A stretch of 64,000 nt of DNA. It comes from Brumimicrobium salinarum. GTDB taxonomy: Bacteria > Bacteroidota > Bacteroidia > Flavobacteriales_D > Crocinitomicaceae. Below are positions 35,864 to 45,907 of the stretch, piece by piece; the first letter of the stretch is position 1; every line of letters begins with the position of its first letter. The stretch covers positions 62,001 to 126,000 of the forward strand of contig NZ_PJNI01000010.1 of NCBI RefSeq assembly GCF_002844555.1, given 5' to 3'. The notes under the pieces are model-generated. The model did not search any database and was not told where the DNA came from. It worked only from the letters and a program-made list of their open reading frames with translations. The translations under genes and the position numbers were made by a program.

Positions 35864-36931
35864 ATGGCTGGTAATACCATAGGACATACTTTTAGACTTA
35901 CTACTTTTGGCGAATCTCATGGAGAAGCCATTGGTGGAATTATTGATGGTGTGCCTTCTAACTTTTCGTTAGATTTAGACGCTGTTCAATTGGAGTTGGA
36001 TCGAAGACGACCAGGACAATCAGATATCGTTACACAACGAAAAGAATCAGATACAGTTCGCTTTTTATCGGGTGTATTTGAAAATAAAACAACTGGGGCT
36101 CCCATTGGTTTTGTAATTGAAAATGAAAACCAAAAATCAAAAGATTACAGTCATATTCAAGATGTTTATCGACCATCACATGCCGATTTTACCTATGATA
36201 AAAAATATGGACATCGCGATTATCGTGGCGGCGGACGATCAAGTGCACGAGAAACTGCGTGCAGGGTTGTAGCAGGAGCGATAGCCAAACAGTTTTTAAG
36301 TCATTATGGTATATCAATCCATGCATTTGTGTCGCAAATAGGTCCAATCCGATTATCGGGAGATTTGATAAAGATAAGCTTACCAGAAAAGGAAAATAAA
36401 GTACGTTGCCCAGATGAGAAAAAAGCCGCTGAAATGATCACATATCTTAAAGAGATTCGAAAGGCAGGCGATACTATTGGGGGTGTCGTTTTTTCTAAAA
36501 TTACTGGTGTACCTGTTGGGCTTGGAGCACCTGTTTTCGATAAATTACATGCAGACTTAGGTAAAGCTATGCTTTCTATTAATGCAGTGAAAGGATTTGA
36601 GTATGGTTCTGGATTTTCAGGTGTTGAAATGAAAGGAAGTGAACATAATGATGTTTTTCAATCCAATGAAAAGACTGTAACAAATTTTAGTGGTGGAATT
36701 CAAGGTGGAATTTCAAATGGTGAACCAATTTATTTCCGTGTTGCTTTCAAACCTGTGGCTACGATTATGCAAGACCAAACATCCATCAATAAGCACGGAA
36801 AGAATGTTACGGTGCAAGGCAAAGGAAGACACGATCCTTGTGTTGTCCCAAGAGCTGTTCCAATTGTAGAAGCAATGGCCGCTATAACAGTATTTGACCA
36901 TGTCTTACGACACAAAACAACACAAATCTAA
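35864..36931 (+). CDS. aroC: Chorismate synthase
   Basis: Chorismate synthase makes chorismate from 5-enolpyruvylshikimate 3-phosphate, the last step of the shikimate pathway, using reduced FMN. The 355-residue protein has all three family signatures: [14 protein letters not shown] near residue 15, [23 protein letters not shown] near 120, and [19 protein letters not shown] near the C-terminus. It lies between the phosphohexomutase and a symporter gene, 3 bp from the latter, so the three are probably one transcript. Confidence 0.97.
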   Translation: MAGNTIGHTFRLTTFGESHGEAIGGIIDGVPSNFSLDLDAVQLELDRRRPGQSDIVTQRKESDTVRFLSGVFENKTTGAPIGFVIENENQKSKDYSHIQDVYRPSHADFTYDKKYGHRDYRGGGRSSARETACRVVAGAIAKQFLSHYGISIHAFVSQIGPIRLSGDLIKISLPEKENKVRCPDEKKAAEMITYLKEIRKAGDTIGGVVFSKITGVPVGLGAPVFDKLHADLGKAMLSINAVKGFEYGSGFSGVEMKGSEHNDVFQSNEKTVTNFSGGIQGGISNGEPIYFRVAFKPVATIMQDQTSINKHGKNVTVQGKGRHDPCVVPRAVPIVEAMAAITVFDHVLRHKTTQI

Positions 36932-36934
36932 TTT

Positions 36935-38320
36935 ATGTCAAACAAGAACAAAAAGAAAAAACTGGCCCTGCATTGGAAGATTCTCATTGGAATGGGAGCG
37001 GGAGTATTGTTTAGTTTAATACTCTTAATGACGCCTTGGGGAAGTGCAATGACAACAATTTCTGTAGCAGGAGAAGAGATACCGATTTCCAACGCAGAAT
37101 TATTTGTTCGACACTGGATTAAGCCATTTGGAAGTATGTTTATAAATGCTTTAAAATTGATCGCTGTTCCGCTAATTCTGGCTTCCTTAATAAAAGGCGT
37201 TTCCGATTTAAAAGATATATCCAAGCTTTCAAAAATGGGACTGAGAACAATTTTAACCTACTTAGCCACAACTATTATAGCGGTATCTATTGGACTTATC
37301 ATCGTAAATATAATTCAGCCTGGAAAAACCATCACTTCAGAGACCCGAGAAAATCTAATAGAAAACTACAGTGGTGAAGCTGGAAAAAGTATTGATAGCG
37401 CTGCAAAACAGAAAGAGAATGGGCCATTAAGAGCTTTAGAAGATTTAATTCCCGACAATATCTTCAATGCTGCTTCGGATAATGGAAATATGCTGCAAGT
37501 AATTGTTTTTGCTATATTTTTCGGAATTGGACTCATTTTAATACCTAAAGATAAGTCAGGGCCTGTAAAAGCATTTTTTGATGGTTTTAATGAAGTGATT
37601 TTAAAATTAATTGACTTAATTATGCTTGCTGCACCAATCGGAGTATTTGCTTTATTAGCTGGTTTGGTAGTAGAATCACCAAGTAAAGATTTATTTATTG
37701 CCTTGCTTTGGTACGCAATATGTGTTATTTCAGGCTTATTATTAATGATTCTTATTTATACATTTATTGTTTTCCTTTTTACGAAAAGAACACCTGCTAA
37801 TTTTTTAAAAGGAATTTCACCAGCCCAACTTTTGGCGTTCAGCACGAGTAGTTCTGCTGCGACTTTACCAGTTACAATGGAAAGAGTAGAAGAGCACCTC
37901 GGTGTAAAAGAAGAAGTAACGAGCTTTGTACTACCAATTGGTGCCACAATAAACATGGATGGAACCAGTTTGTATCAGGCTGTGGCGGCTATTTTTATTG
38001 CGCAAGCCTTCGGAATGGATTTGGATTTATATGCTCAACTGGGAATTATTGCCACTGCTACCTTAGCAAGTATTGGCTCAGCAGCTGTTCCAGGCGCAGG
38101 AATGGTGATGTTAGTGATTGTTTTAGCACAAGCCGGTATTCCAGAAGCAGGATTAGCCTTGATTTTCGCCATTGATAGACCTTTGGATATGTTGCGAACA
38201 ACTGTAAATGTAACAGGTGATGCCGCAGTATCCATGTTGATTGCAAAATCAGTAGATAAACTTGGAGATCCCCAAGTTAAAGATTGGGATGATTATTATG
38301 GGAAATCAGCACACAATTGA
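36935..38320 (+). CDS. Dicarboxylate/amino acid:cation symporter (DAACS family)
   Basis: An inner-membrane Na+ or H+ coupled carrier of the glutamate/aspartate/C4-dicarboxylate family. The 461-residue protein has about eight membrane segments and two re-entrant loops. The serine-rich loop STSSSAATLPVTM, the NMDGTSLYQAVAAIFIAQ helix and the GSAAVPGAGMVML loop with DRPLDMLRTTVNVTGDA are diagnostic. The NMDGT motif binds cation and substrate in relatives. A long hydrophilic loop near 130-160 is somewhat extended. It starts 3 bp after aroC. Confidence 0.93.
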   Translation: MSNKNKKKKLALHWKILIGMGAGVLFSLILLMTPWGSAMTTISVAGEEIPISNAELFVRHWIKPFGSMFINALKLIAVPLILASLIKGVSDLKDISKLSKMGLRTILTYLATTIIAVSIGLIIVNIIQPGKTITSETRENLIENYSGEAGKSIDSAAKQKENGPLRALEDLIPDNIFNAASDNGNMLQVIVFAIFFGIGLILIPKDKSGPVKAFFDGFNEVILKLIDLIMLAAPIGVFALLAGLVVESPSKDLFIALLWYAICVISGLLLMILIYTFIVFLFTKRTPANFLKGISPAQLLAFSTSSSAATLPVTMERVEEHLGVKEEVTSFVLPIGATINMDGTSLYQAVAAIFIAQAFGMDLDLYAQLGIIATATLASIGSAAVPGAGMVMLVIVLAQAGIPEAGLALIFAIDRPLDMLRTTVNVTGDAAVSMLIAKSVDKLGDPQVKDWDDYYGKSAHN

Positions 38321-38520
38321 TTCTGTATTTATTTATCGTTGAATCACTTTGACTGAATAGATTTGATGTTTTTCCTTAGGTTTTATTAAAATCAAAAACA
38401 ATATTATATTCGTGTGTGAAAGCCACTGACATCCGACATAAACTTTTCGATTTTTCTTTAGCCTTTAGCTATTCAGTGTTATAGCTTGTTTTTCGATTCT
38501 AAGGGCTTAGATTTGAGGAG

Positions 38521-38734
38521 AAGTCTGTTCGTGGCATTTGGGATTCCATCCCGAGGGCTCGGGATGGAATTGCATTTCTTTGAAAAAACAACCGAAGCGC
38601 AGTGAGCTCATGAAGACCTTAAAAGGGTAATAAGACTGAATAAAAAGGCATAAGAAATGGAGCGAAACTTTTATTTTTACAGTAAAAGCTTTTAATCGGA
38701 CTGTAGTGTTCAAAAAAACATGATGAACAGACTT
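38521..38734. repeat. 214-bp segment bounded by 10-nt inverted repeats, with a large internal hairpin
   Basis: AAGTCTGTTC (38521-38530) is inverted exactly as GAACAGACTT (38725-38734). Inside, 38543-38555 and 38558-38570 form perfect 13-nt arms (ATTCCATCCCGAG and its complement) around two bases. The segment is richer in G and C than the flanks on its left half. It may be a small mobile or regulatory element. Confidence 0.5.
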
Positions 38735-38857
38735 GTTTTAAGTGAAAAAGAAATCGTTTTTTACTTACATTATCCGGCTAACAAATAACTAGCTTAAATT
38801 GTTGATAACCCCGTTGAAAAACCTTTAAATTCCCCTTATTTATAGCTGTTAATTTCG

Positions 38858-38865
38858 TATCTTTG
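38858..38865 (+). promoter_or_regulatory. Candidate -7 promoter box for gyrB
   Basis: TATCTTTG is an exact match to TAnnTTTG, 55 nt upstream of the gyrB ATG, giving a leader of about 50 nt. Confidence 0.6.
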
Positions 38866-38920
38866 TTAAGTCTTGAATTTTCGAGATTAATGATTACATT
38901 TTTAATTTATTTGTAAACAA

Positions 38921-40881
<1,961 letters not shown>

Positions 40882-40908
40882 TTTATAATTGAGATTCACG
40901 ATAATATA

Positions 40909-40941
40909 AATGCCGTATTCGAAAGAGTACGGCATTTTTTC
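40909..40941 (+). terminator. Terminator after gyrB
   Basis: AATGCCGTA (40909-40917) pairs perfectly with TACGGCATT (40928-40936), followed by T-rich sequence. Confidence 0.85.
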
Positions 40942-41178
40942 TTTTTAGGATTAACTCATTTTGATTTTTTAGAAACACATTGATAGTAAGTGCTGAAGAA
41001 AAGATCCTTCCCTTAGAAAAATATGATTTTTTAATTTCCTAAGGATTTTTTTAACTGTAATAACAGGTGGAATTTTGATTACTAATGTAATAGCGGGTTT
41101 TGCAATGTGGTTTAATTAGCTTTCCTATTATGTTTTAATTAGATTGTTATCCTGATATGCAAACCGTCCCTATAATAT

Positions 41179-42624
41179 TCATCTCCCAACAAATTCCATG
41201 ATCTTTTCTATCACGACTTCTTCTTTCTCTAAATGCGGTGCATGTCCACAATCATCAATGAAAAATCCTTCTGCATTTTCTAACAATTCCACAATTCCAT
41301 TTACTTGTTGATCAGTTCCGTATTGATCGTCATCTCCTTGTAAAATTAAAGCAGGAACAGCGTTTCCTTTGATGTCTTCAGAAATATTCCAATTCTTGAA
41401 ATCAGCTTGTTGCCATGTTTTGGCCCATGCAAAGAATAAACGTTCAGTTTTTGCGCCATGATAAAACTCAAGTCCTTTCAGTTTCTTATTTTCCCAAGCA
41501 TCTATTGCAGGCTGAATTCCAGCTCTTGTCTCTTTTTCATTGATGTAGTGCGCTGCCATCGTAACAATTGCCTTAACTTGTTTGGGAAACTTCGAACTGT
41601 AGAGTAGAGCATTTGTTCCGCCATCCGAATGCCCAACAATGTACATTGGATTTTTTAATTCAATGGATTTTAGGAAAGCAGGGAGGTATTCTAAAGCAAA
41701 TTCATGTAAATATTTGGCGTCTCTTTTTTTGTCTTCCTTTTCACTAAATCCGTATCCAGGAAACTCTATAGCAATACCTGGTAAATCTAGTTTTTCGCAT
41801 AGATTTTTCGGGAAATCTTTCCATTGAGCAATAGATCCAATGGCTTCATGTAGGAAAAGAACAATGGGCTGATTTTCATCTTTAATGTCACCAATAACTT
41901 CATAAGCCATTTCACCGAATGGAGTAGGCGTCCACTTATAATTAAAACTGTTCAATTGAATTGTAATGTGCCTACTAATATGTTTTGGCTTGATAAATCC
42001 CAATGGATGAATCATGTGAGGAACTTCAAAGTAGCGACTATTTTTAATGTTTTCGCAAATTAAAAGCGTTTCTTCTTTACTCACCATTTTGTCTCTTCCG
42101 CCGCGTGTCATGCTAACTGGAACAGAAATTTGTTTAACGCTTTCAGGAGTAAGCAATGGATTAGCTCCCAAAGTAGTCATGAATGAAGTAGTTTTATGCA
42201 ATAGTTCGGACAAATACTCACCATGTAAATCAAGGAGATACTCGTAGAAGCCTTTGACTTTAGTGGAAAGAAAATCTATGTTTAAACCAGCCGTTTCTTT
42301 TTTTGCACTTTCTGGAGTCCAATCCAATTTTGTTCCTTGGGTTATAATTCCTTTAATGTTTTTGGCATTGACCTGTGCTGCAGCCAAAGCGATATATCCA
42401 CCCAAACTAAAGCCATAAATTGAAGCAGGACCAAATTTTTCCATGAAATCAATAAAATCTACAACTAAAGCCGACATTTCAAAATCAACATCGCTGTCTT
42501 TTTTGTTTCCGTGATGGGGAATTTCATAAGGAATAACTTCAATGTTCTTGTTTAACGAAGGAATTATAGCATCAAATTCTTTTTGACTTCCTAATGCTCC
42601 ATGAATAACGACTAACTTTTCCAT
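41179..42624 (-). CDS. Double-domain alpha/beta hydrolase (two fused hydrolase units)
   Basis: A 481-residue protein made of two complete alpha/beta-hydrolase folds. The first (about 1-225) has the nucleophile elbow GFSLGG with Ser73 and a candidate His in VPHMIHPLG near 206. The second (about 235-481) has GHSDGG with Ser333 and the C-terminal GHAPHLEKE. Each has its own start-of-fold strand (LVVIHGALGSQ and PIVLFLHEAIGS), so both may be active. There is no signal peptide. The substrate is unknown; esters or lactones are typical. Single-domain hydrolases of about 250 residues are the norm, so the fusion is unusual. Confidence 0.85.
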   Translation of the reverse strand: MEKLVVIHGALGSQKEFDAIIPSLNKNIEVIPYEIPHHGNKKDSDVDFEMSALVVDFIDFMEKFGPASIYGFSLGGYIALAAAQVNAKNIKGIITQGTKLDWTPESAKKETAGLNIDFLSTKVKGFYEYLLDLHGEYLSELLHKTTSFMTTLGANPLLTPESVKQISVPVSMTRGGRDKMVSKEETLLICENIKNSRYFEVPHMIHPLGFIKPKHISRHITIQLNSFNYKWTPTPFGEMAYEVIGDIKDENQPIVLFLHEAIGSIAQWKDFPKNLCEKLDLPGIAIEFPGYGFSEKEDKKRDAKYLHEFALEYLPAFLKSIELKNPMYIVGHSDGGTNALLYSSKFPKQVKAIVTMAAHYINEKETRAGIQPAIDAWENKKLKGLEFYHGAKTERLFFAWAKTWQQADFKNWNISEDIKGNAVPALILQGDDDQYGTDQQVNGIVELLENAEGFFIDDCGHAPHLEKEEVVIEKIMEFVGR

Positions 42625-42637
42625 ATTTTTAGAAATG

Positions 42638-42663
42638 AAAAAAGCCCAATATTATCGGGCTTT
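42638..42663 (-). terminator. Terminator after efp
   Basis: On the minus strand AAAGCCC pairs with GGGCTTT around a 9-nt loop and runs into six T. It sits between efp and the hydrolase start. Confidence 0.8.
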
Positions 42664-42684
42664 CAAATTATCAATTGAGGGGAT

Positions 42685-43251
42685 TTATTTTATACGCTCA
42701 ACGTATTCTCCTTTTTCAGTGTTAACTTTAACTTTTTCTCCTGTATCAATAAACAAAGGAACTCTAATTTCCGCTCCCGTATCTATTGTAGCCGGTTTCA
42801 TTGTATTTGTTGCTGTATCTCCTTTAATTCCAGGCTCAGTGTAAGTGATTTCTGCCTCAATGTACATCGGCAAATCTACAAGCAGAGGATTTTCTTCTTC
42901 AGCATGAAAAGTTACATCACAAATCATTCCCTCACGCAAATACAAAGGATTTTCAATCATGTGACTTGGAATCAAAACTTGCTCGTAGTTGTCTGTATTC
43001 ATAAAATGATACCCAGTTCCTTCCTCTTCATAAAGGTATTGATATTGCCTTTTTTCAATTCTAACTACATCAATTTTATGACCCGCAGAAAAGGTATGAT
43101 CTAAAGTCTTTCCCGATTCAATCTCCTTAAGTTTTGTTCTCACAAAAGCAGGACCTTTTCCTGGTTTAACATGTTGAAATTCTGTGATTGTGGACAATTT
43201 TCCATTTAAGTTAATGCAAAGTCCGTTTCTTATATCTGAAGTATTTGCCAT
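42685..43251 (-). CDS. efp: Elongation factor P
   Basis: EF-P binds stalled ribosomes and speeds peptide bonds at polyproline stretches. The 188-residue protein has the N-terminal KOW-like domain with Lys32 in HVKPGKGPAFVRTKL at the tip that contacts the peptidyl-transferase centre, then two OB domains (YIEAEITYTEPGIKGDTA is a conserved signature). Lys32 could be unmodified or modified; neither epmA nor epmB is in the window. It is monocistronic with its own terminator. Confidence 0.97.
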   Translation of the reverse strand: MANTSDIRNGLCINLNGKLSTITEFQHVKPGKGPAFVRTKLKEIESGKTLDHTFSAGHKIDVVRIEKRQYQYLYEEEGTGYHFMNTDNYEQVLIPSHMIENPLYLREGMICDVTFHAEEENPLLVDLPMYIEAEITYTEPGIKGDTATNTMKPATIDTGAEIRVPLFIDTGEKVKVNTEKGEYVERIK

Positions 43252-43311
43252 AATTAATTTTTATTGGTTCCCAAAGATACAAACAATTGTTTAATTAAGA
43301 ATCCTTAGCTC

Positions 43312-43353
43312 ATTACGAATCCTTATAGAATTACGAATGATTTAATTACGAAT
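43312..43353. repeat. Three ATTACGAAT iterons
   Basis: ATTACGAAT occurs at 43312-43320, 43330-43338 and 43345-43353 upstream of efp. The same word appears at 3282-3290 after the SDR gene. It is probably a short dispersed intergenic repeat. Confidence 0.5.
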
Positions 43354-43413
43354 TGGAGAACCACTCGATTCTAAATTAGGAAATGTTTGGATTATGAATT
43401 ATCAATGCCCAAT

Positions 43414-43448
43414 AAAAAAAGGCTTAAGAACATCTTAAGCCTTTTTTT
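43414..43448. terminator. Strong bidirectional terminator after the pirin operon
   Basis: Perfect 15-nt arms (43414-43428 and 43434-43448) around a 5-nt loop include A7 on the left and T7 on the right. It ends the nitroreductase transcript from the right. Confidence 0.9.
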
Positions 43449-43467
43449 GCATTAATTAAAACTATGT

Positions 43468-44097
43468 TTAAACTCGAAGAAAAATTTCATTTAAAGGTTT
43501 TCTTACTTTTTTGGCATATTGTGCCTGATCTTCTTCATGTCGATAGCCGATAGCCAATAAAACACTTGCGTTTAGTCCTTTTTCATTAAGTCCAAGTAAC
43601 TCATTCACATCAGAAGGGTCGAATCCTTCCATTGGCGTGCTGTCAACCTTTAATTCGGCACATGCATTCAACGCGTTAGCCAAAGCAATATACGTTTGTT
43701 TTTGTGTCCAGTAAAACATTTCCTCATCCGATTTCTCTTTGAGTTTACCTTTAACGAACGCTCCATACCCAGCTATTTCCTCAAGTGGAACTTCACGAAT
43801 ATCAGACTTCAATTGAGTTGAATCATCAACATCTTTATTTGTGTTTCTGATTTTACTACAGAAAATGAATAAATGCGAAGCATCTACAATCTGTGAATGA
43901 TTCCAACAAAGAGGCTTTAATGCTTCTCTAATTTCAGGAGTTTTAACTTCTAAAACCAAATAAGGCTGTTGTCCGTAGGAAGAAGCAGAAAGTTGAACCG
44001 CCTTTTTAATTTGCGCTATCTTGTCTGCTGATACTTTCTTTGTGGCATCAAATTTCTTTGTAGCATATCGCCATTTGAGATTTTCTATGAGTTGCAT
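43468..44097 (-). CDS. Nitroreductase family NAD(P)H-dependent oxidoreductase
   Basis: A 209-residue FMN enzyme of the nitroreductase fold, similar to NfsB. Features are the N-terminal RYATKKFDATKKV, an SSYGQQPYLVLEV flavin-contact region, the helix QTYIALANALNACAELKVDSTPMEGFD and the C-terminal LLAIGYRHEEDQ. Such enzymes reduce nitro groups and quinones by two electrons, and quinone reduction fits the operon partners. ATG at 44097 is chosen over GTG at 44103, and starts 6 bp after the YceI stop. It is the last gene of the pirin operon. Confidence 0.88.
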   Translation of the reverse strand: MQLIENLKWRYATKKFDATKKVSADKIAQIKKAVQLSASSYGQQPYLVLEVKTPEIREALKPLCWNHSQIVDASHLFIFCSKIRNTNKDVDDSTQLKSDIREVPLEEIAGYGAFVKGKLKEKSDEEMFYWTQKQTYIALANALNACAELKVDSTPMEGFDPSDVNELLGLNEKGLNASVLLAIGYRHEEDQAQYAKKVRKPLNEIFLRV

Positions 44098-44103
44098 TTC
44101 CAC

Positions 44104-44625
44104 TTAAGCCTCTTTTGTAAATTGAATATCTACAACTAATTTGACTTTGTCAGAAACAACCACACTTCCGGCTTCTGTCACAGCACTCCAAGTTAAGTTG
44201 AAGTCTTTTCTATTGATTTGACCTGTGATTTCAAACCCAGCTTTGGTTTGTCCATAAGGATCTACTACAACTCCGTTAAAATCAGCATCCAAAACAACCT
44301 CCTTCGTTACGTCTCTTAAAGTTAGATCACCTACGATTTTCTCTCCATCAAAAGATTTTGAAACAAACTTCATTTCTGGATATTCTTCCGAATTAAAAAA
44401 GTCATCTGATTTTAAGTGTGCATCTCTGTCTTTATTTTTGGTATTGATAGATGCTGTTTTAGCACTAAATTCAAACTTTGCATTTTTAAAATCATCTCCA
44501 TCAGTAGTGGCTTTAGCTTGAAATTCTTCAAAGTGTCCTGTTACTGTTGAGATCATCATGTGTTTTACTTTAAACGCAATCTCTGAATGTGCGTTATCTA
44601 CTGTCCAATTTGTTGTGTTACTCAT
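44104..44625 (-). CDS. YceI family lipid-binding protein
   Basis: A 173-residue lipocalin-like beta-barrel of the YceI family, recognised by WTVDNAHSEIAFKVKHMMIS at the start and the repeated F/Y-x-F strands (KFEFSAKTASINTKN). YceI proteins bind long isoprenoids or fatty acids. E. coli YceI is periplasmic; this copy has no signal peptide, so it is probably cytoplasmic. It sits between two DoxX genes and a nitroreductase. Together these suggest handling of isoprenoid quinones or lipid peroxides, by inference. Confidence 0.9.
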   Translation of the reverse strand: MSNTTNWTVDNAHSEIAFKVKHMMISTVTGHFEEFQAKATTDGDDFKNAKFEFSAKTASINTKNKDRDAHLKSDDFFNSEEYPEMKFVSKSFDGEKIVGDLTLRDVTKEVVLDADFNGVVVDPYGQTKAGFEITGQINRKDFNLTWSAVTEAGSVVVSDKVKLVVDIQFTKEA

Positions 44626-44673
44626 TTTATTTTGTTTTTTATTGTTATTACTATTTATTAAAATTGCTTTTTC

Positions 44674-45111
44674 TTAAAGAGTCTTAGTTTTGGCGATCAA
44701 ATAATCAAGTGAATATTTTCCAGCACCAATAAGTGTAATTGTGAGATAGGGGAGTGCATATAGCAAAGCGAATTCTTGCTTTCCAAAACCATCATTAATA
44801 TGAACGATAAAAGCGATGATGATCATATTGATAAACAAAGTGATGCTTGCAATTCGTGTTCCTAGCCCAAAGATTAGTAAAATGGAACAAAATACTTCTG
44901 CGAAAACAACAAGTACTAGAGACGCTACAGCCCCAATTCCTAGAGGGTCCGCAAATTGAATAGGTCCTTCGCTTAAAAACAATTTCTCAAACTTTCCTAT
45001 ACCATGCGTTAACATTAATATACCGATTGTAACTCTTAGGATTAAAAGTGCAAGATTTACATTACTTGCGTAGTTTCCTGATTTGAATAAAATGTTTACT
45101 ATTTGTTTCAT
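44674..45111 (-). CDS. DoxX family membrane protein
   Basis: A 145-residue inner-membrane protein with four hydrophobic helices. The DoxX family motif region LILRVTIGILMLTHGIGKFEKLF is at the N-terminus, and LLIFGLGTRIASITLFINMIIIAFI marks helix three. Family members relate to thiosulfate:quinone oxidoreductase subunits and to redox-stress proteins. A second DoxX-type protein is encoded 22 bp upstream, with about half of its sequence clearly different. Which molecule it acts on is not visible. Confidence 0.85.
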   Translation of the reverse strand: MKQIVNILFKSGNYASNVNLALLILRVTIGILMLTHGIGKFEKLFLSEGPIQFADPLGIGAVASLVLVVFAEVFCSILLIFGLGTRIASITLFINMIIIAFIVHINDGFGKQEFALLYALPYLTITLIGAGKYSLDYLIAKTKTL

Positions 45112-45133
45112 TTTTGTAATTTTAAATTGATAA

Positions 45134-45586
45134 TTATTGTTTATTATTTCTGTTTTTTACGGCTTTAATTGCTCCAGTAGACCAAATTGCGCATAAGACC
45201 AAGATGGGTTGGAAAAACAATCTGATTAAACGAGCTTGGTCAGTATCCAATCCAAAAGCATCGACTTCATTAACATATTGTGAAATGTTCCCAGGGAAAA
45301 TTAGTATAAAGAAAACTCCCGTAGCTATACCAACCAAAGCCTTCCATTTTTTTAATCCAATGAGTGCTAAACCAAGTATTATTTCTACAATTCCAGAAAG
45401 TACAACGACTAAATCTACAGAAAGAGGAACCCAAAGCGGAACTTGTGCTACAAACTCTTGTCTGTTGAATGTTAGGTGACTAATTCCTGCAAATAAAAGT
45501 GCCGCACCAAGCAGGACCTTAAACACAGTTTGTGTTTTGGAAGTTTTAATTCCAGAAGCCCATTTTAATTTCTCTAAAAGATTCAT
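45134..45586 (-). CDS. DoxX-like membrane protein
   Basis: A 150-residue four-helix membrane protein of the DoxX superfamily (VFKVLLGAALLFAGISHLTF at the start; VVLSGIVEIILGLALIGLKKW in the middle). The second half has a soluble-looking loop (NEVDAFGLDTDQARLIRLFF) before the last helix, the arrangement of the DoxX-like subgroup with a conserved RLxFQP-type segment. It differs from its downstream neighbour enough that the two may form a heteromer. Confidence 0.82.
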   Translation of the reverse strand: MNLLEKLKWASGIKTSKTQTVFKVLLGAALLFAGISHLTFNRQEFVAQVPLWVPLSVDLVVVLSGIVEIILGLALIGLKKWKALVGIATGVFFILIFPGNISQYVNEVDAFGLDTDQARLIRLFFQPILVLCAIWSTGAIKAVKNRNNKQ

Positions 45587-45602
45587 AATATTTCTTTTAC
45601 AT

Positions 45603-45887
45603 TTATTTTTTCAATACATCTTGTATTTCTGACATTTTCTCAAACATTGCTTTTGCAAAAGGGCATAAGGGCAAAATATTTAATTCACTTTCTCGTGCCA
45701 TTTCAACAATTTTTATCAATAGTCTTTTACCGACGTCTTGACCTTTAAATTCTGGTTCTACTTCCGTATGATCAATGATTATATTGGAAGTAGAGAACTT
45801 AGAATAAGTCATTTTACCAGCGGTTTTCCCATCTTCTTTTGCAATGGCATATCCTTTTGATTCGCTCTCTTTAATTGTTATTTCCAT
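45603..45887 (-). CDS. Small GNAT-fold N-acetyltransferase
   Basis: A 94-residue protein matching the minimal GNAT subfamily of the YjdJ/Acetyltransf_CG type, which lacks the N-terminal part of the usual fold. The recognisable segment is TEVEPEFKGQDVGKRLLIKIVEMARES with a (Q/R)xxGxG-like acetyl-CoA loop (GQDVGKR), followed by LCPFAKAMFEK. ATG at 45887 is chosen because starting further upstream would overlap the pirin gene by 79 bases and add a Cys-rich sequence that the family lacks. It is the second gene of the operon. The acceptor is unknown. Confidence 0.8.
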   Translation of the reverse strand: MEITIKESESKGYAIAKEDGKTAGKMTYSKFSTSNIIIDHTEVEPEFKGQDVGKRLLIKIVEMARESELNILPLCPFAKAMFEKMSEIQDVLKK

Positions 45888-45907
45888 CTCTGCTATTTTT
45901 TGCACTA

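Larger units (their letters stand above)
38321..38920. other. 600-bp spacer with an inverted-repeat segment, upstream of gyrB
   Basis: No gene is supported here. The middle is occupied by an inverted-repeat-bounded segment (38521-38734) containing a strong perfect hairpin. A minus-strand open frame over 38507-38713 crosses this hairpin and matches nothing I recognise. The right end holds the gyrB promoter. Confidence 0.5.

Noticed and set aside
38507-38713. Minus-strand 68-codon frame upstream of gyrB
   Set aside because: It spans the perfect hairpin and the inverted-repeat element, and shows no recognisable protein pattern.
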